Source: Candidatus Krumholzibacteriia bacterium (GTDB lineage Bacteria > Krumholzibacteriota > Krumholzibacteriia > JAJRXK01). From it: a stretch of DNA of 64,000 nt. Within the stretch, counting starts at the first letter, position 1. Each line of letters opens with the position of its first letter. Shown in pieces: positions 25,549-33,748 of this stretch. The position numbers and the translations under genes were made by a program. The DNA is taken from positions 1-64,000 of the forward strand of contig DATFKK010000006.1 in the NCBI GenBank assembly GCA_035268685.1, given 5' to 3'. Under the pieces are notes generated by a model that was not told the origin of the DNA, did not search any database, and worked only from the letters and a program-made list of their open reading frames with translations.

Positions 25549-25579
25549 GACGGGCGCTCCGGCACACGGGGCGCCCGTC
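25549..25579 (+). terminator. Hairpin after the iscS-A-type carrier unit
   Basis: GACGGGCGC (25549-25557) pairs perfectly with GCGCCCGTC (25571-25579), loop 13 nt, 24 bases after the stop. No T-run follows. Confidence 0.5.
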
Positions 25580-25620
25580 ACTCGTCGGAGCCATCCCCAA
25601 CCGGGACAAAAGGTTGCGCA

Positions 25621-25647
25621 CGCGAAGGGCTGATGTAACACTTCGCG
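25621..25647. repeat. Inverted repeat before the aminopeptidase gene
   Basis: CGCGAAG (25621-25627) and CTTCGCG (25641-25647) form a perfect 7-bp inverted repeat with a 13-base spacer, 43 bases upstream of the pepA start. It may be a regulator site or a leader hairpin. Confidence 0.4.
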
Positions 25648-25690
25648 GCGTTCCGGTTCTCGCACGATTCCGCAGAGCAGGGGGAAGAGA

Positions 25691-27199
25691 ATGAACGTCA
25701 CCGTTCGCAAGGCGAGGGCTGCCGACGTCCGCGCCGACGCTCTGGTGGTGGGCGTGCACGAGGGTTCGCGCAAGCTGAACTCCGAAGCCGCCGCCGTCGA
25801 CAAGGCACTCCGTGGAGCCGTGAAGACGGCCCAGGGGTACGCGGCCTTCAAGGGCAGGGCAGGGCAGTGCGTCTGGCTCGACGGTGGCAAGACGGCCGCC
25901 AAGCGCGTGCTGGTGGTGGGTCTGGGCAAGGTCAAGGACTACGACACCACGAAGGTGCGCGATGCCGCGGCCCTGGCCGCGCGCCAGGCCATGGACGAGC
26001 GCTGCACGAACGTGGCGATCGCGCCTCTCGCCGAAGGCGAGGTGTCGCCCGCCGACGCCGCGGCGGCCATCGCCGAGGGCATGGGCATGGCCAGCTACGA
26101 GCCCGGCTTCCACATGACCGACGGTCTGAAGGAGCGGGCGCCCGTCCTGAAGAAGGTGTCGATCTTCGCGCCCGACAACGACCTGGTCGCCGAGCTCCGC
26201 GACGGCGCCAAGCGGGGCGAGGCCCTGGCCGCCGGCGTGAACTTCGCGCGCGATCTGGTGAACGAGCCCAGCAACGTGCTCACGCCGACCGAGATGGCCA
26301 ACCGCGCCAAGGAGATGGCCGCCGGCTACGACACCGTCACCTGCAAGGTGTGGGGGCCGAAGGAGATCGAGAAGAACGCCATGGGCGGGATCGTGGGCGT
26401 CGGCCGCGGCAGCACCGAGCCCAGCCAGTTCATCCAGCTCGAGTACAAGCCCCAGGGCGCCTCGAAGGACCTGAAGACCATCGCCTTCGTCGGCAAGGGC
26501 CTGACCTTCGACACCGGCGGCATCAGCCTGAAGCCCCCAGCCAATATGGAACTCATGAAGTTCGACATGGGGGGCGCGGCGGCCGTGCTCGGCGGATTCC
26601 ACATCCTCGGCGCGCTGCAGCCGAACGTTCGGGTACTCGGCTTCATCCCCGCCGTCGAGAACATGCCCGACGGCAGCGCGATCAAGCCCGGCGACCTGCT
26701 GACCATGATGAGCGGCCTGACCGTCGAGGTGAACAACACCGACGCCGAAGGCCGTCTGGTGCTGGCCGATGCCCTGCACCACGCCAAGGGACTCGAGCCC
26801 GAGTTCATCGTCGATGCCGCGACCCTCACCGGTGCGTGCATGATCGCCCTGGGCGACGTGGCCTGCGGTCTGATGAGCGAGGACGACGAGCTGGCGACGT
26901 TGATCCAGGGCGCGTCGGGCAAGTGCGGCGATCCGGTCTGGCGGCTGCCCCTGCAGCAGAAGCATCGCGACCTCATGAAGGGGCACGTGGGCGACCTCGT
27001 GAACACCGGGCCGCGCGAGGGCGGGGCGTCGACCGCGGCGGGCTTCCTGAGCCGCTTCGCCGAGGGCGCGCGCTGGGCGCACCTCGACATCGCCGGCACC
27101 GTGTGGGCCGAGAAGCCCGAGCCGATCAACCCGAAGGGGGCGACCGGATTCGGGGCGCGGTTGTTCGCGTCGATCGCCGAGGAGGCGGCCGAGGCCTAG
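25691..27199 (+). CDS. pepA: Leucyl aminopeptidase (M17)
   Basis: A 502-residue dinuclear-metal aminopeptidase that removes N-terminal residues from peptides in the cytoplasm. The active-site stretches are 'VGKGLTFDTGGISLKP' (metal and catalytic lysine region), 'KFDMGGAAAVLG', the family signature 'NTDAEGRL' and 'DAATLTGA'. The N-terminal macro-like domain has the usual weak conservation. The ATG at 25691 is preceded by GGGGAAGAG. It completes a peptide-degradation theme with the exported M3 peptidase and the peptide transporters. In some bacteria PepA also binds DNA, but that cannot be judged here. Confidence 0.95.
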   Translation: MNVTVRKARAADVRADALVVGVHEGSRKLNSEAAAVDKALRGAVKTAQGYAAFKGRAGQCVWLDGGKTAAKRVLVVGLGKVKDYDTTKVRDAAALAARQAMDERCTNVAIAPLAEGEVSPADAAAAIAEGMGMASYEPGFHMTDGLKERAPVLKKVSIFAPDNDLVAELRDGAKRGEALAAGVNFARDLVNEPSNVLTPTEMANRAKEMAAGYDTVTCKVWGPKEIEKNAMGGIVGVGRGSTEPSQFIQLEYKPQGASKDLKTIAFVGKGLTFDTGGISLKPPANMELMKFDMGGAAAVLGGFHILGALQPNVRVLGFIPAVENMPDGSAIKPGDLLTMMSGLTVEVNNTDAEGRLVLADALHHAKGLEPEFIVDAATLTGACMIALGDVACGLMSEDDELATLIQGASGKCGDPVWRLPLQQKHRDLMKGHVGDLVNTGPREGGASTAAGFLSRFAEGARWAHLDIAGTVWAEKPEPINPKGATGFGARLFASIAEEAAEA

Positions 27200-27285
27200 T
27201 CCAGCCCTCGGATCGAGATCCATTCGACGACGCGCGCGCCCCGGGGGTTCGCGCGTCGTTTCGTCCTCCCCCGCCAGGAGTGATC

Positions 27286-28461
27286 GTGAAGCGGGCCCTG
27301 ATCTTCCTGAGCTTCGTCGTCGCGATGGCCACGCCCGCCGGTGCCACGGTCACCGAACGCGAGGCCGTCGAGCGCTTCTACACCCAGGAGTTGCAGCCCG
27401 AATGGTTCGGGCCCGACTTCCTCGAGCAGGTTCCCTTCGAGCAGCTCGCCCCGATCCGCGACCGCATCGCCGGTGATCTCGGCGCTTTCGTGGAGGCCCG
27501 GCGCGACGGGGACCGCTGGCTGGCCGTTTTCGAGGAGGGACGCGTGCCCACGCACGTCGCCCTCGACGCGGAGGGCCGCTTGACCACGCTCTTCCTGCGG
27601 CCGCCCGTTCCGAACGCCGCGGACCTCGACGCGGTGGCGGAGCGATTCGACGCGTTAGCGGGCGATGGGCATCTCCTGGTCCGCGTCGACGGCGAGGCGC
27701 GCCTGTCGGTGAACGCCGACGAGCCCTTCGCGGTGGGCTCGGCCTTCAAGCTCGTCGTGCTGCGCGCCCTGGTCGACGCGATCGAGCGCGGCGACCGCAG
27801 CTGGAGCGACGTGGTCACCTACGAGGACGTCGACCGCGGGCTGGCCACGGGCACGCTCGGGCGGTGGCCGGTGGGCTCGCCGCTGACCCTGCACACCGCG
27901 GCCACGCTCATGATCTCGCAGAGCGACAACGAGGCCACCGATCTGTTGATCCGTGAACTCGGCCGCGCGGCGGTGGAGGCGGCCGATCCGTCACAACGGA
28001 ACCTGCCCTTCCTCACCACGGTCGAGGCCTTCAAGTTGAAAGACCCCGACAACGCATCGCTGCTCGAGCGCTGGCGCGGTGGTGACGAACGGGCTCGCCG
28101 CGACCTGCTCGGCGAGCTGCCGCTCGTGATGGAGCTGCCGCGACCGTCGCTCTTCTCGGGCGACCCGGTGGCCACCGACGTCGAGTGGTTCCTCACCGCC
28201 ACCGAACTCTGCGAACTCATCGCGGAACTGTCCGATCTCGACCTCATGGGTGTGAATCCCGGTGTGGTCGATGCGACGAACCACGAGCGAGTCGCGTACA
28301 AGGGCGGGTCGGAGCCCGGTGTGCTGAACATGACCACGTGGGTCCGCGACGACGAGGGTCGGGAGATCTGCGTGTGCGCCACCCGCAACGCGGACGAACC
28401 GATCGAGACGACCGACCTGTCGGGCGTGGTCAGCGCGGCCTTCGACGTGCTCGATCGCTAG
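27286..28461 (+). CDS. Secreted beta-lactamase-like serine hydrolase
   Basis: A 391-residue exported protein (signal peptide 1-20). The N-terminal domain (about 22-110) is small and resembles the NTF2/isomerase-like front of two-domain LpqF/ORF12-type proteins. The C-terminal domain has the class A-like triad of motifs: S152-A-F-K155 (SxxK), S213-D-N215 and K339-G-G (in place of KTG). No clear Glu166 equivalent was found, so true beta-lactam hydrolysis is doubtful and a D,D-peptidase- or esterase-like activity is possible. The GTG at 27286 has AGGAG 5 bases upstream. Its stop overlaps the stop of the convergent permease gene within a shared CTAG. Confidence 0.8.
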   Translation: MKRALIFLSFVVAMATPAGATVTEREAVERFYTQELQPEWFGPDFLEQVPFEQLAPIRDRIAGDLGAFVEARRDGDRWLAVFEEGRVPTHVALDAEGRLTTLFLRPPVPNAADLDAVAERFDALAGDGHLLVRVDGEARLSVNADEPFAVGSAFKLVVLRALVDAIERGDRSWSDVVTYEDVDRGLATGTLGRWPVGSPLTLHTAATLMISQSDNEATDLLIRELGRAAVEAADPSQRNLPFLTTVEAFKLKDPDNASLLERWRGGDERARRDLLGELPLVMELPRPSLFSGDPVATDVEWFLTATELCELIAELSDLDLMGVNPGVVDATNHERVAYKGGSEPGVLNMTTWVRDDEGREICVCATRNADEPIETTDLSGVVSAAFDVLDR

Positions 28462-29318
28462 CGCCGCGTCTTCGGATCGAAGGCGTCGCGCAGACCGTCG
28501 CCCACGAAGTTCAGCGCGAGCAACGTGATCGAGAACATCGCGCCCGGGAAGACGATCCACCACCACATGGAGTCGACCGGGTTGATCGCCGCGGCGCCTT
28601 CACTCGCCAGCGAACCCCAGCTCGCCAACGGGGGTTGCACGCCGAGACCCAGGAAGCTCAGGAAGGCCTCTTCGAGCATCACGGTGGGGACGGTGAGCGT
28701 GGCCACCACGAGCACCGGCCCCAGCAGGTTCGGCAGCACGTGGCGCACCAGGATCACGGGCGTGGGCACGCCGATCGAGCGCGCCGCGAGCACGAATTCG
28801 GCGTGGCGTATCCGCAGCGTCTCGGCGCGGACGATGCGACTGGTGGTGAGCCACTGCACCGCACCCAGCGCCACGAACAGCAGCACGAGGCTCTGCCCGA
28901 ACCAGGCCACGAGCAGAACCACGAAGAAGAGAAAGGGCAGTCCGTAGAGCAGATCCACGAAGCGCATCATGCCGTCGTCGATCCGACCTCCGTTCCAGCC
29001 GGCGACCAGTCCCCAGGTCACGCCGATCACGATCGACACCAGGGTGGCGACCACGCCCACGAGCAGGCTGATGCGTCCGCCGTGCAGCGTCCGGGTCAGC
29101 AGGTCGCGCCCCACGGCGTCGGTGCCGAAGGGGTGCTCCCAGCTCGGGGCCTGCCGTGCGCGCGCAAGGTCCTGTTCCGTCACCCCGTGCGGCGACACCC
29201 ATTCGACGGCGACCGCCGACACGGTGATCGCCACGAGGACGAACAGCGCGGCCATGGCCGCGCGGTTGCGGGCGAAGCGCGCGAAGGCCAGACGCCAGGG
29301 ATCGCGCGAGCGGCTCAC
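28458..29318 (-). CDS. Oligopeptide ABC transporter permease, OppC/DppC type
   Basis: A 286-residue inner-membrane permease with six hydrophobic segments. The 'SWEHPFGTDAVGRDLLTRTLHGGRISL' motif after the first helix is diagnostic of OppC/DppC. The EAA-type loop is 'EFVLAARSIGVPTPVILVRHVLPN'. The GTG start at 29318 overlaps the stop of the OppB-like gene. It forms the peptide channel with that protein. No ATPase gene of the OppD/OppF type follows; the operon ends here against the beta-lactamase-like gene. Confidence 0.92.
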   Translation of the reverse strand: MSRSRDPWRLAFARFARNRAAMAALFVLVAITVSAVAVEWVSPHGVTEQDLARARQAPSWEHPFGTDAVGRDLLTRTLHGGRISLLVGVVATLVSIVIGVTWGLVAGWNGGRIDDGMMRFVDLLYGLPFLFFVVLLVAWFGQSLVLLFVALGAVQWLTTSRIVRAETLRIRHAEFVLAARSIGVPTPVILVRHVLPNLLGPVLVVATLTVPTVMLEEAFLSFLGLGVQPPLASWGSLASEGAAAINPVDSMWWWIVFPGAMFSITLLALNFVGDGLRDAFDPKTRR

Positions 29319-30232
29319 GAGGTCTCCGTCCGGGGATCGAAGGCGCGCGCCAGCACGTCGACCAGCAGGTTCAGCCCGATCAGCAGGGTGGAGTAGAGCA
29401 GCACGGAACCCATGGCCAGCGTGTAGTCGCGGTTCAGAGCGGCGTTGATGAAGAACGACCCCAGCCCTGGCAGGTCGAAGATGCGTTCGACGACCACGCT
29501 GCCCACGAGGATCGACGCGATCGCGGGGCCCAGGTACTGCACCACCGGCACGATGGCGATCCGCAGGGCGTGCCGTGCGACCACGACGCGCTCGCTCAGG
29601 CCCTTCGCGCGCGCGGTACGCACGAAGTCCTGCTGCAGCACGTCGAGCATGCCCGCGCGTGCAAGCCGCCCGATGTAGGCCGCGCGGACCGCGCCCAGGG
29701 TGACCGCGGGAAGGATCACCTGCTCGGGCGAGCCCCATCCGCCGACCGGCAACCATCCGAGTCCGAACACGAAGACCAGCACCAGCACCGGGCCCAGGAC
29801 GAAGTTCGGGACGCACACGCCGACCAGCGCGATCGACGTCGCCAGGTGGTCGGCCCAGCGGTTGTGGTACAGGGCGGCGATCACGCCGAGCGGGATCCCG
29901 ACGAGCAGGGCGATCAGCAGTGCTCCCGCTCCCAGGGTCAGCGACACCGGTGCACCCTGAGCGATGATCTCCTGCACCGACCAGCCCACGTACTTGAAAC
30001 TCGGGCCGAGATCTCCTTCCAGGAGCCCGCCCACGTACACGCCGAGCTGCTCGACCAGCGGCCTGTCGAGTCCATAACGAGCTTCGAGGTTGGCGCGCAC
30101 CTGGGGATCGAGCGCGCGGTCGGCGTCGAAGGGTCCCCCGGGGGCGAGTCGCATGAAGAAGAACGACACCACCACGATTCCCAGGAGCAATGGAACGGTG
30201 GCCAGCGCGCGGCGCAGCACGAAGCCGGTCAT
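29315..30232 (-). CDS. Oligopeptide ABC transporter permease, OppB/DppB type
   Basis: A 305-residue permease with six membrane segments and the classic N-terminus 'LRRALATVPLLLGIVVVSFFFMRLAPGGPFD'. The loop 'QQDFVRTARAKGLSERVVVARHALR' is the ATPase-contact (EAA) region. Start and stop overlap the neighbouring genes by 4 bases each, so binding protein, OppB and OppC are translated as one unit. Confidence 0.93.
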   Translation of the reverse strand: MTGFVLRRALATVPLLLGIVVVSFFFMRLAPGGPFDADRALDPQVRANLEARYGLDRPLVEQLGVYVGGLLEGDLGPSFKYVGWSVQEIIAQGAPVSLTLGAGALLIALLVGIPLGVIAALYHNRWADHLATSIALVGVCVPNFVLGPVLVLVFVFGLGWLPVGGWGSPEQVILPAVTLGAVRAAYIGRLARAGMLDVLQQDFVRTARAKGLSERVVVARHALRIAIVPVVQYLGPAIASILVGSVVVERIFDLPGLGSFFINAALNRDYTLAMGSVLLYSTLLIGLNLLVDVLARAFDPRTETS

Positions 30233-31809
30233 CGCGACACTCCTGTGCGCACCGGACGCACCCGGCGCAGGTCGAGCGAGTTCAGCAGGTCGGGTTCGAG
30301 CCCGGCCCACTGCGTGTCGTCGTAGAGATTGGTCACCGAGTACACGTACACCGGCAGGATGATCGCGTCGTCGAGCACGACCATGCGTTCGCACTCCCGC
30401 AGCAGGGCGGCGCGCCGTTCGGGATCGCGTGTGCGCGAGGCCGAGGCGATCAACGCGTCGTAGCGCGCACTCGACCATCCCGTGCGGTTGTTGCCGTTGC
30501 CCGTGGTGAAGATCTCCAGGAAGTTCTGCGCATCGAGCACGTCGCCGATCCAGCTGCCGCGGGCCAGGTCGTAGTCCCGCGCACGCACGGTGGTGGTGAA
30601 GACCTTCCATTCCTGGTTCAAGAGTTCGATCTCGATGCCCAGGTGTTCGCGCCACTGCTGCTGCAGGACCTCGGCGATCTGCCGGTGCCATTCGCTGGTG
30701 TTGAACAGCAGGGTGAGCGAAGGAAATCCTTCTCCGCCGGGATAGCCGGCCGCGGCCAACAGGGAGTGTGCGCGCTCGACGTCGAACAACGGGGCGTCGA
30801 TGCCGTCATGACCCGGCACTCCGGGTGGTACGAGCCCGCGCGCGGGCACCTGCCCCGCCCGCGTCACGTGCGTGGTGATCGCCTCGGCGTCGAGCGCGTA
30901 GCTCAGGGCGCGGCGCACGCGTTCGTCGTCGAGCGGTGGACGCTCGACGTTGCAGCGCAGGAAGTAGGTGGCGAGGAAGGGCCCGGAGTGCCAGTCGGGG
31001 CGTCGCTTCAGGGCGTCGACGAGTGCCGGCGGGACGCCGCCGCTGTCGACCCAGTCGATCAACCCGCTCTCGTAGCGGTTGAAGTTCGCGTTGGCGAAGT
31101 CGCCGGCGACGGCTTCGACCACGTCGAGCGCGATGGCTTCGACGTTCCAGTAGCGCGGATTGCGCTGCAGCCGCATGCGGTCCTGCAGGCGCCAGTCGTC
31201 CAGGACGTAGGGACCGTTGCTGACGATCCACTCCGGTCGGGTCCAGGTCTCGCCGACCTTCTCCACCACGTGGCGGGGGCTGGGGGCCAGCGGGGGAGCA
31301 GCGGCCAGGTCCGCGAGGTAGGGAGTGGGGGTCTCGAGTTCGACGACGAGCGTCGTGTCGTCGGGCGCGAACAGACCCAGGTCGTCGGACACGCCGGCGT
31401 TGAACTTCCGCGCACCCCGGACCGGGAACAACAACTGCGCCGACTTGCTCGCCGTGCGTGGATCGAGCACGCGCCGCCACGACCACACGAAGTCGCGCGC
31501 GGTCAACGGCGTGCCGTCGCTCCAGGTGCTGCGGCGCAGGCGGAAGGTCCAGGTCAGTCCGTCGTCACTGGTCCACCAGTCGGTGGCGATGCCCGGCCCT
31601 GGCGCCAGCGAGGGGGGCACGCGCACCGTGAGCCCCTCGAACAGATTGGCCACGATCCGTCCGCCGGCCTGTCCGCCCACGCGGCCGGGGTCGATGGTCT
31701 CGGGTTCGGTGTTCAGGAAGCGGAAATCGGCCGGACGCTCGTCGGCGGAACAGCCCACGGCGGCCAGCAGGGCCAGGATCGGGACCAGGATTCGGTGCAT
31801 CGACGGCAT
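30229..31809 (-). CDS. Oligopeptide-binding lipoprotein (family 5 solute-binding protein)
   Basis: A peptide-binding protein of the OppA/DppA family, 526 residues from this start. The N-terminus 'MHRILVPILALLAAVGCSADE' has a lipobox ending in a cysteine, so it should be anchored in a membrane. Family landmarks are 'EPETIDPGRVGGQAGGRIVANLFEGL', 'LTWTFRLRRSTWSDGTPLTARDFVWSWRRVLDP' and 'RRALSYALDAEAI'. The start could equally be the ATG at 31800; no ribosome site decides. The gene heads the three-gene peptide-import operon and is divergent from xseA. The ATPases must be encoded elsewhere. Confidence 0.92.
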   Translation of the reverse strand: MPSMHRILVPILALLAAVGCSADERPADFRFLNTEPETIDPGRVGGQAGGRIVANLFEGLTVRVPPSLAPGPGIATDWWTSDDGLTWTFRLRRSTWSDGTPLTARDFVWSWRRVLDPRTASKSAQLLFPVRGARKFNAGVSDDLGLFAPDDTTLVVELETPTPYLADLAAAPPLAPSPRHVVEKVGETWTRPEWIVSNGPYVLDDWRLQDRMRLQRNPRYWNVEAIALDVVEAVAGDFANANFNRYESGLIDWVDSGGVPPALVDALKRRPDWHSGPFLATYFLRCNVERPPLDDERVRRALSYALDAEAITTHVTRAGQVPARGLVPPGVPGHDGIDAPLFDVERAHSLLAAAGYPGGEGFPSLTLLFNTSEWHRQIAEVLQQQWREHLGIEIELLNQEWKVFTTTVRARDYDLARGSWIGDVLDAQNFLEIFTTGNGNNRTGWSSARYDALIASASRTRDPERRAALLRECERMVVLDDAIILPVYVYSVTNLYDDTQWAGLEPDLLNSLDLRRVRPVRTGVSR

Positions 31810-31871
31810 GGTGGTGGCGGAGGGCTCCGGCGGCGCGGGGATCGACACTGGGCACCCGTCCGTCCCGCGTG

Positions 31872-31877
31872 TATAAC
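31872..31877 (+). promoter_or_regulatory. Possible -10 box of the xseA operon
   Basis: TATAAC (31872-31877) matches the -10 consensus at five of six positions and lies 57 bases before the chosen xseA start. It argues against an earlier ATG at 31869. No -35 box is evident. Confidence 0.35.
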
Positions 31878-31934
31878 CGGCGCGGGGCCGATCTCCAACC
31901 CCGATACACCGCCGACCCCACCCACGAGCCCGTC

Positions 31935-33461
31935 ATGGACGATTTCGGACCGCTCTTCGCACCGCCCGAGCCCGAGCCGCAGGAGCCGCCCACCTGGTCG
32001 GTCCTCGAGCTGAACCGTGCGATCGAGACGGCCCTGCAACAGGCCTTCCCCGAGGAGATCTGGCTGCGCGGCGAGATCCAGGGCCTGGCCCGCACCCGCA
32101 TGCGGCGGCACTGGTATTTCGAGCTGGTGGAGAAGGATCCCGACTCCGACCAGGTCAAGGGCAAGGTGAGTGTCGCGCTGCTGCAGTGGAACCGGCCCAA
32201 GGTCGACCGCATGATGCGCGGTGCGCCGGGCTTCGAGCTCGACGACGACGTCGAGGTCCGCATCCGCTGCCAGGTGGGCTACTACCCGCCCTTCGGCAAG
32301 CTGCAACTGGTGATGACCGGCGTGGACCCGAGCTTCACGCTGGGCCAGATGGCCGCCAACCGCGAACGCATCCTGCGCGCGCTGAGTGCCGAGGGCCTGC
32401 TGCGCGCCAACGCCGAGCACGTGCTGCCGATGGTGCCGACGCGCGTGGGGCTGGTGACCAGCGTGGGCAGCGCGGCCTACAACGACTTCGTCGAGGAGAT
32501 CGCGCGCGGCGGCTACGGCTTGCACGTGGCCGCGTGCGACGCCCGCGTGCAGGGTGCCGACACCGAGCGGACCGTGATCGCCGCCCTGCGCACGCTCGTC
32601 CGCCAGGGCTGCGACGTGGTGGTGATCGCGCGCGGTGGGGGCTCGCGCAGCGATCTGGCCGGTTTCGACAGCGAGGCCATCGCGCGCGCGATCGCGGTGA
32701 GTCCCGTGCCGGTGCTCACCGGCATCGGCCACGAGATCGACACCAGCGTGGCCGACGCCGTCGCCCACACCGCCTTCAAGACCCCGACCGCGTGCGCGGC
32801 CTTCCTCGTGGAATGCGCCCGTGCGACCGTGGACCGCGCCGAAGCCGCCTGGGAGGGGCTCGCCCGCGAGGCCGTGCGCGTGCAGCGTGACCAGGAACAG
32901 CGGCTGCTGCAGACCGCCCACGGGATCGGTCGGGGTGCCCGGAGCGCGTTGCGCCACCGTGACCGCGATCTCGACGGACTCCACGCCGCACTGGTCCGCG
33001 AAGGACGAGAATCCCAGGCGCGGGCCACGCGGGGTCTGGATGCCACGATCCACCGCGCTGCCCAGCTGGTCCGCGTACGCCTGGCATCGCACGAAGCCCG
33101 TCTGGAGCTCGCCCAGCGGCGCCTGTCGCCCCAACGCGTGGGCCGTGCGCTGGAGCAGCGCTCGGTCCGGTTGGCAACGCTCGCCCGGCGTCTGGCCCCC
33201 CTCGCCCTGCGCCGCCTGACCCGCGAGGAGGCCGACCTGAAGTCCCGTGCCCAGGCCGTGCGGGCCCTCGACCCGCGCCGCGTGCTACGGCGTGGCTACT
33301 CGCTCACCTACGACGACCAGGGGAATCTGGTGCGCGACCCGTCGACCGTGTCGAAGGGCGACGGCCTGCGCACGGTGGTGGCCGGCGGCGGGATCCACAG
33401 CCGCGTCGAGTCCACCCGGTCCGTTCCCGATCCCGACCCGACCCCGGAGGATTCCGCGTGA
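31935..33461 (+). CDS. xseA: Exodeoxyribonuclease VII large subunit
   Basis: A 508-residue catalytic subunit of exonuclease VII, which degrades single-stranded DNA from both ends in repair and recombination. It begins with the OB-fold domain ('SVLELNRAIETALQQAFPEEIWLRGEIQGL'). The catalytic core has 'VLPMVPTRVGLVTSVGSAAYNDF', 'VVVIARGGGSRSDLAGFDSEAIARAIA' and 'GIGHEIDTSVADAVAHTAFKTPTACA'. A long Arg-rich coiled-coil region follows, ending in 'DPRRVLRRGYSLTYDDQG'. The ATG at 31935 gives the normal N-terminus; an ATG 66 bases upstream is rejected. The small subunit gene overlaps its stop by 4 bases. Confidence 0.96.
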   Translation: MDDFGPLFAPPEPEPQEPPTWSVLELNRAIETALQQAFPEEIWLRGEIQGLARTRMRRHWYFELVEKDPDSDQVKGKVSVALLQWNRPKVDRMMRGAPGFELDDDVEVRIRCQVGYYPPFGKLQLVMTGVDPSFTLGQMAANRERILRALSAEGLLRANAEHVLPMVPTRVGLVTSVGSAAYNDFVEEIARGGYGLHVAACDARVQGADTERTVIAALRTLVRQGCDVVVIARGGGSRSDLAGFDSEAIARAIAVSPVPVLTGIGHEIDTSVADAVAHTAFKTPTACAAFLVECARATVDRAEAAWEGLAREAVRVQRDQEQRLLQTAHGIGRGARSALRHRDRDLDGLHAALVREGRESQARATRGLDATIHRAAQLVRVRLASHEARLELAQRRLSPQRVGRALEQRSVRLATLARRLAPLALRRLTREEADLKSRAQAVRALDPRRVLRRGYSLTYDDQGNLVRDPSTVSKGDGLRTVVAGGGIHSRVESTRSVPDPDPTPEDSA

Positions 33462-33748
33462 CACCTCGCAAGAAACCCGAGACTCCGGCTGCAGATGCCC
33501 AGGAAGACGTCCGTTACGCCGATCTGGTCGAGGAACTGGAACGGATCTTGGAGGATCTCGAGAACGACGCCATCGACGTCGACGAACTGGCCGCGCGCGT
33601 GCAACGCGGCAGTGAGTTGATCCGGACCTGCCGCGACCGCCTGGTGAAGAGCCGGGCGCAGATCGAGCAGGTGGTGGCCGATCTCGAGGCCCTCGATCCC
33701 TCCGGTGAGGACGTTCCCGTTGACCCCGACCACGAAGACGACGCCTGA
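33458..33748 (+). CDS. xseB: Exodeoxyribonuclease VII small subunit
   Basis: A 96-residue helical protein that binds the coiled coil of XseA. The central 'YADLVEELERILEDLENDAIDVDELAARVQRGSELIRTCRDRL' stretch is typical of XseB. It starts with GTG in a 4-base overlap (GTGA) with xseA. An acidic tail (DPDHEDDA) extends the protein and overlaps the start of the next gene by 44 bases. Confidence 0.95.
   Translation: MTPRKKPETPAADAQEDVRYADLVEELERILEDLENDAIDVDELAARVQRGSELIRTCRDRLVKSRAQIEQVVADLEALDPSGEDVPVDPDHEDDA

Noticed and set aside
30190-32013. Plus-strand frame opposite the peptide-binding gene
   Set aside because: The minus strand encodes a clear OppA-type lipoprotein with lipobox; the plus frame is low-complexity.
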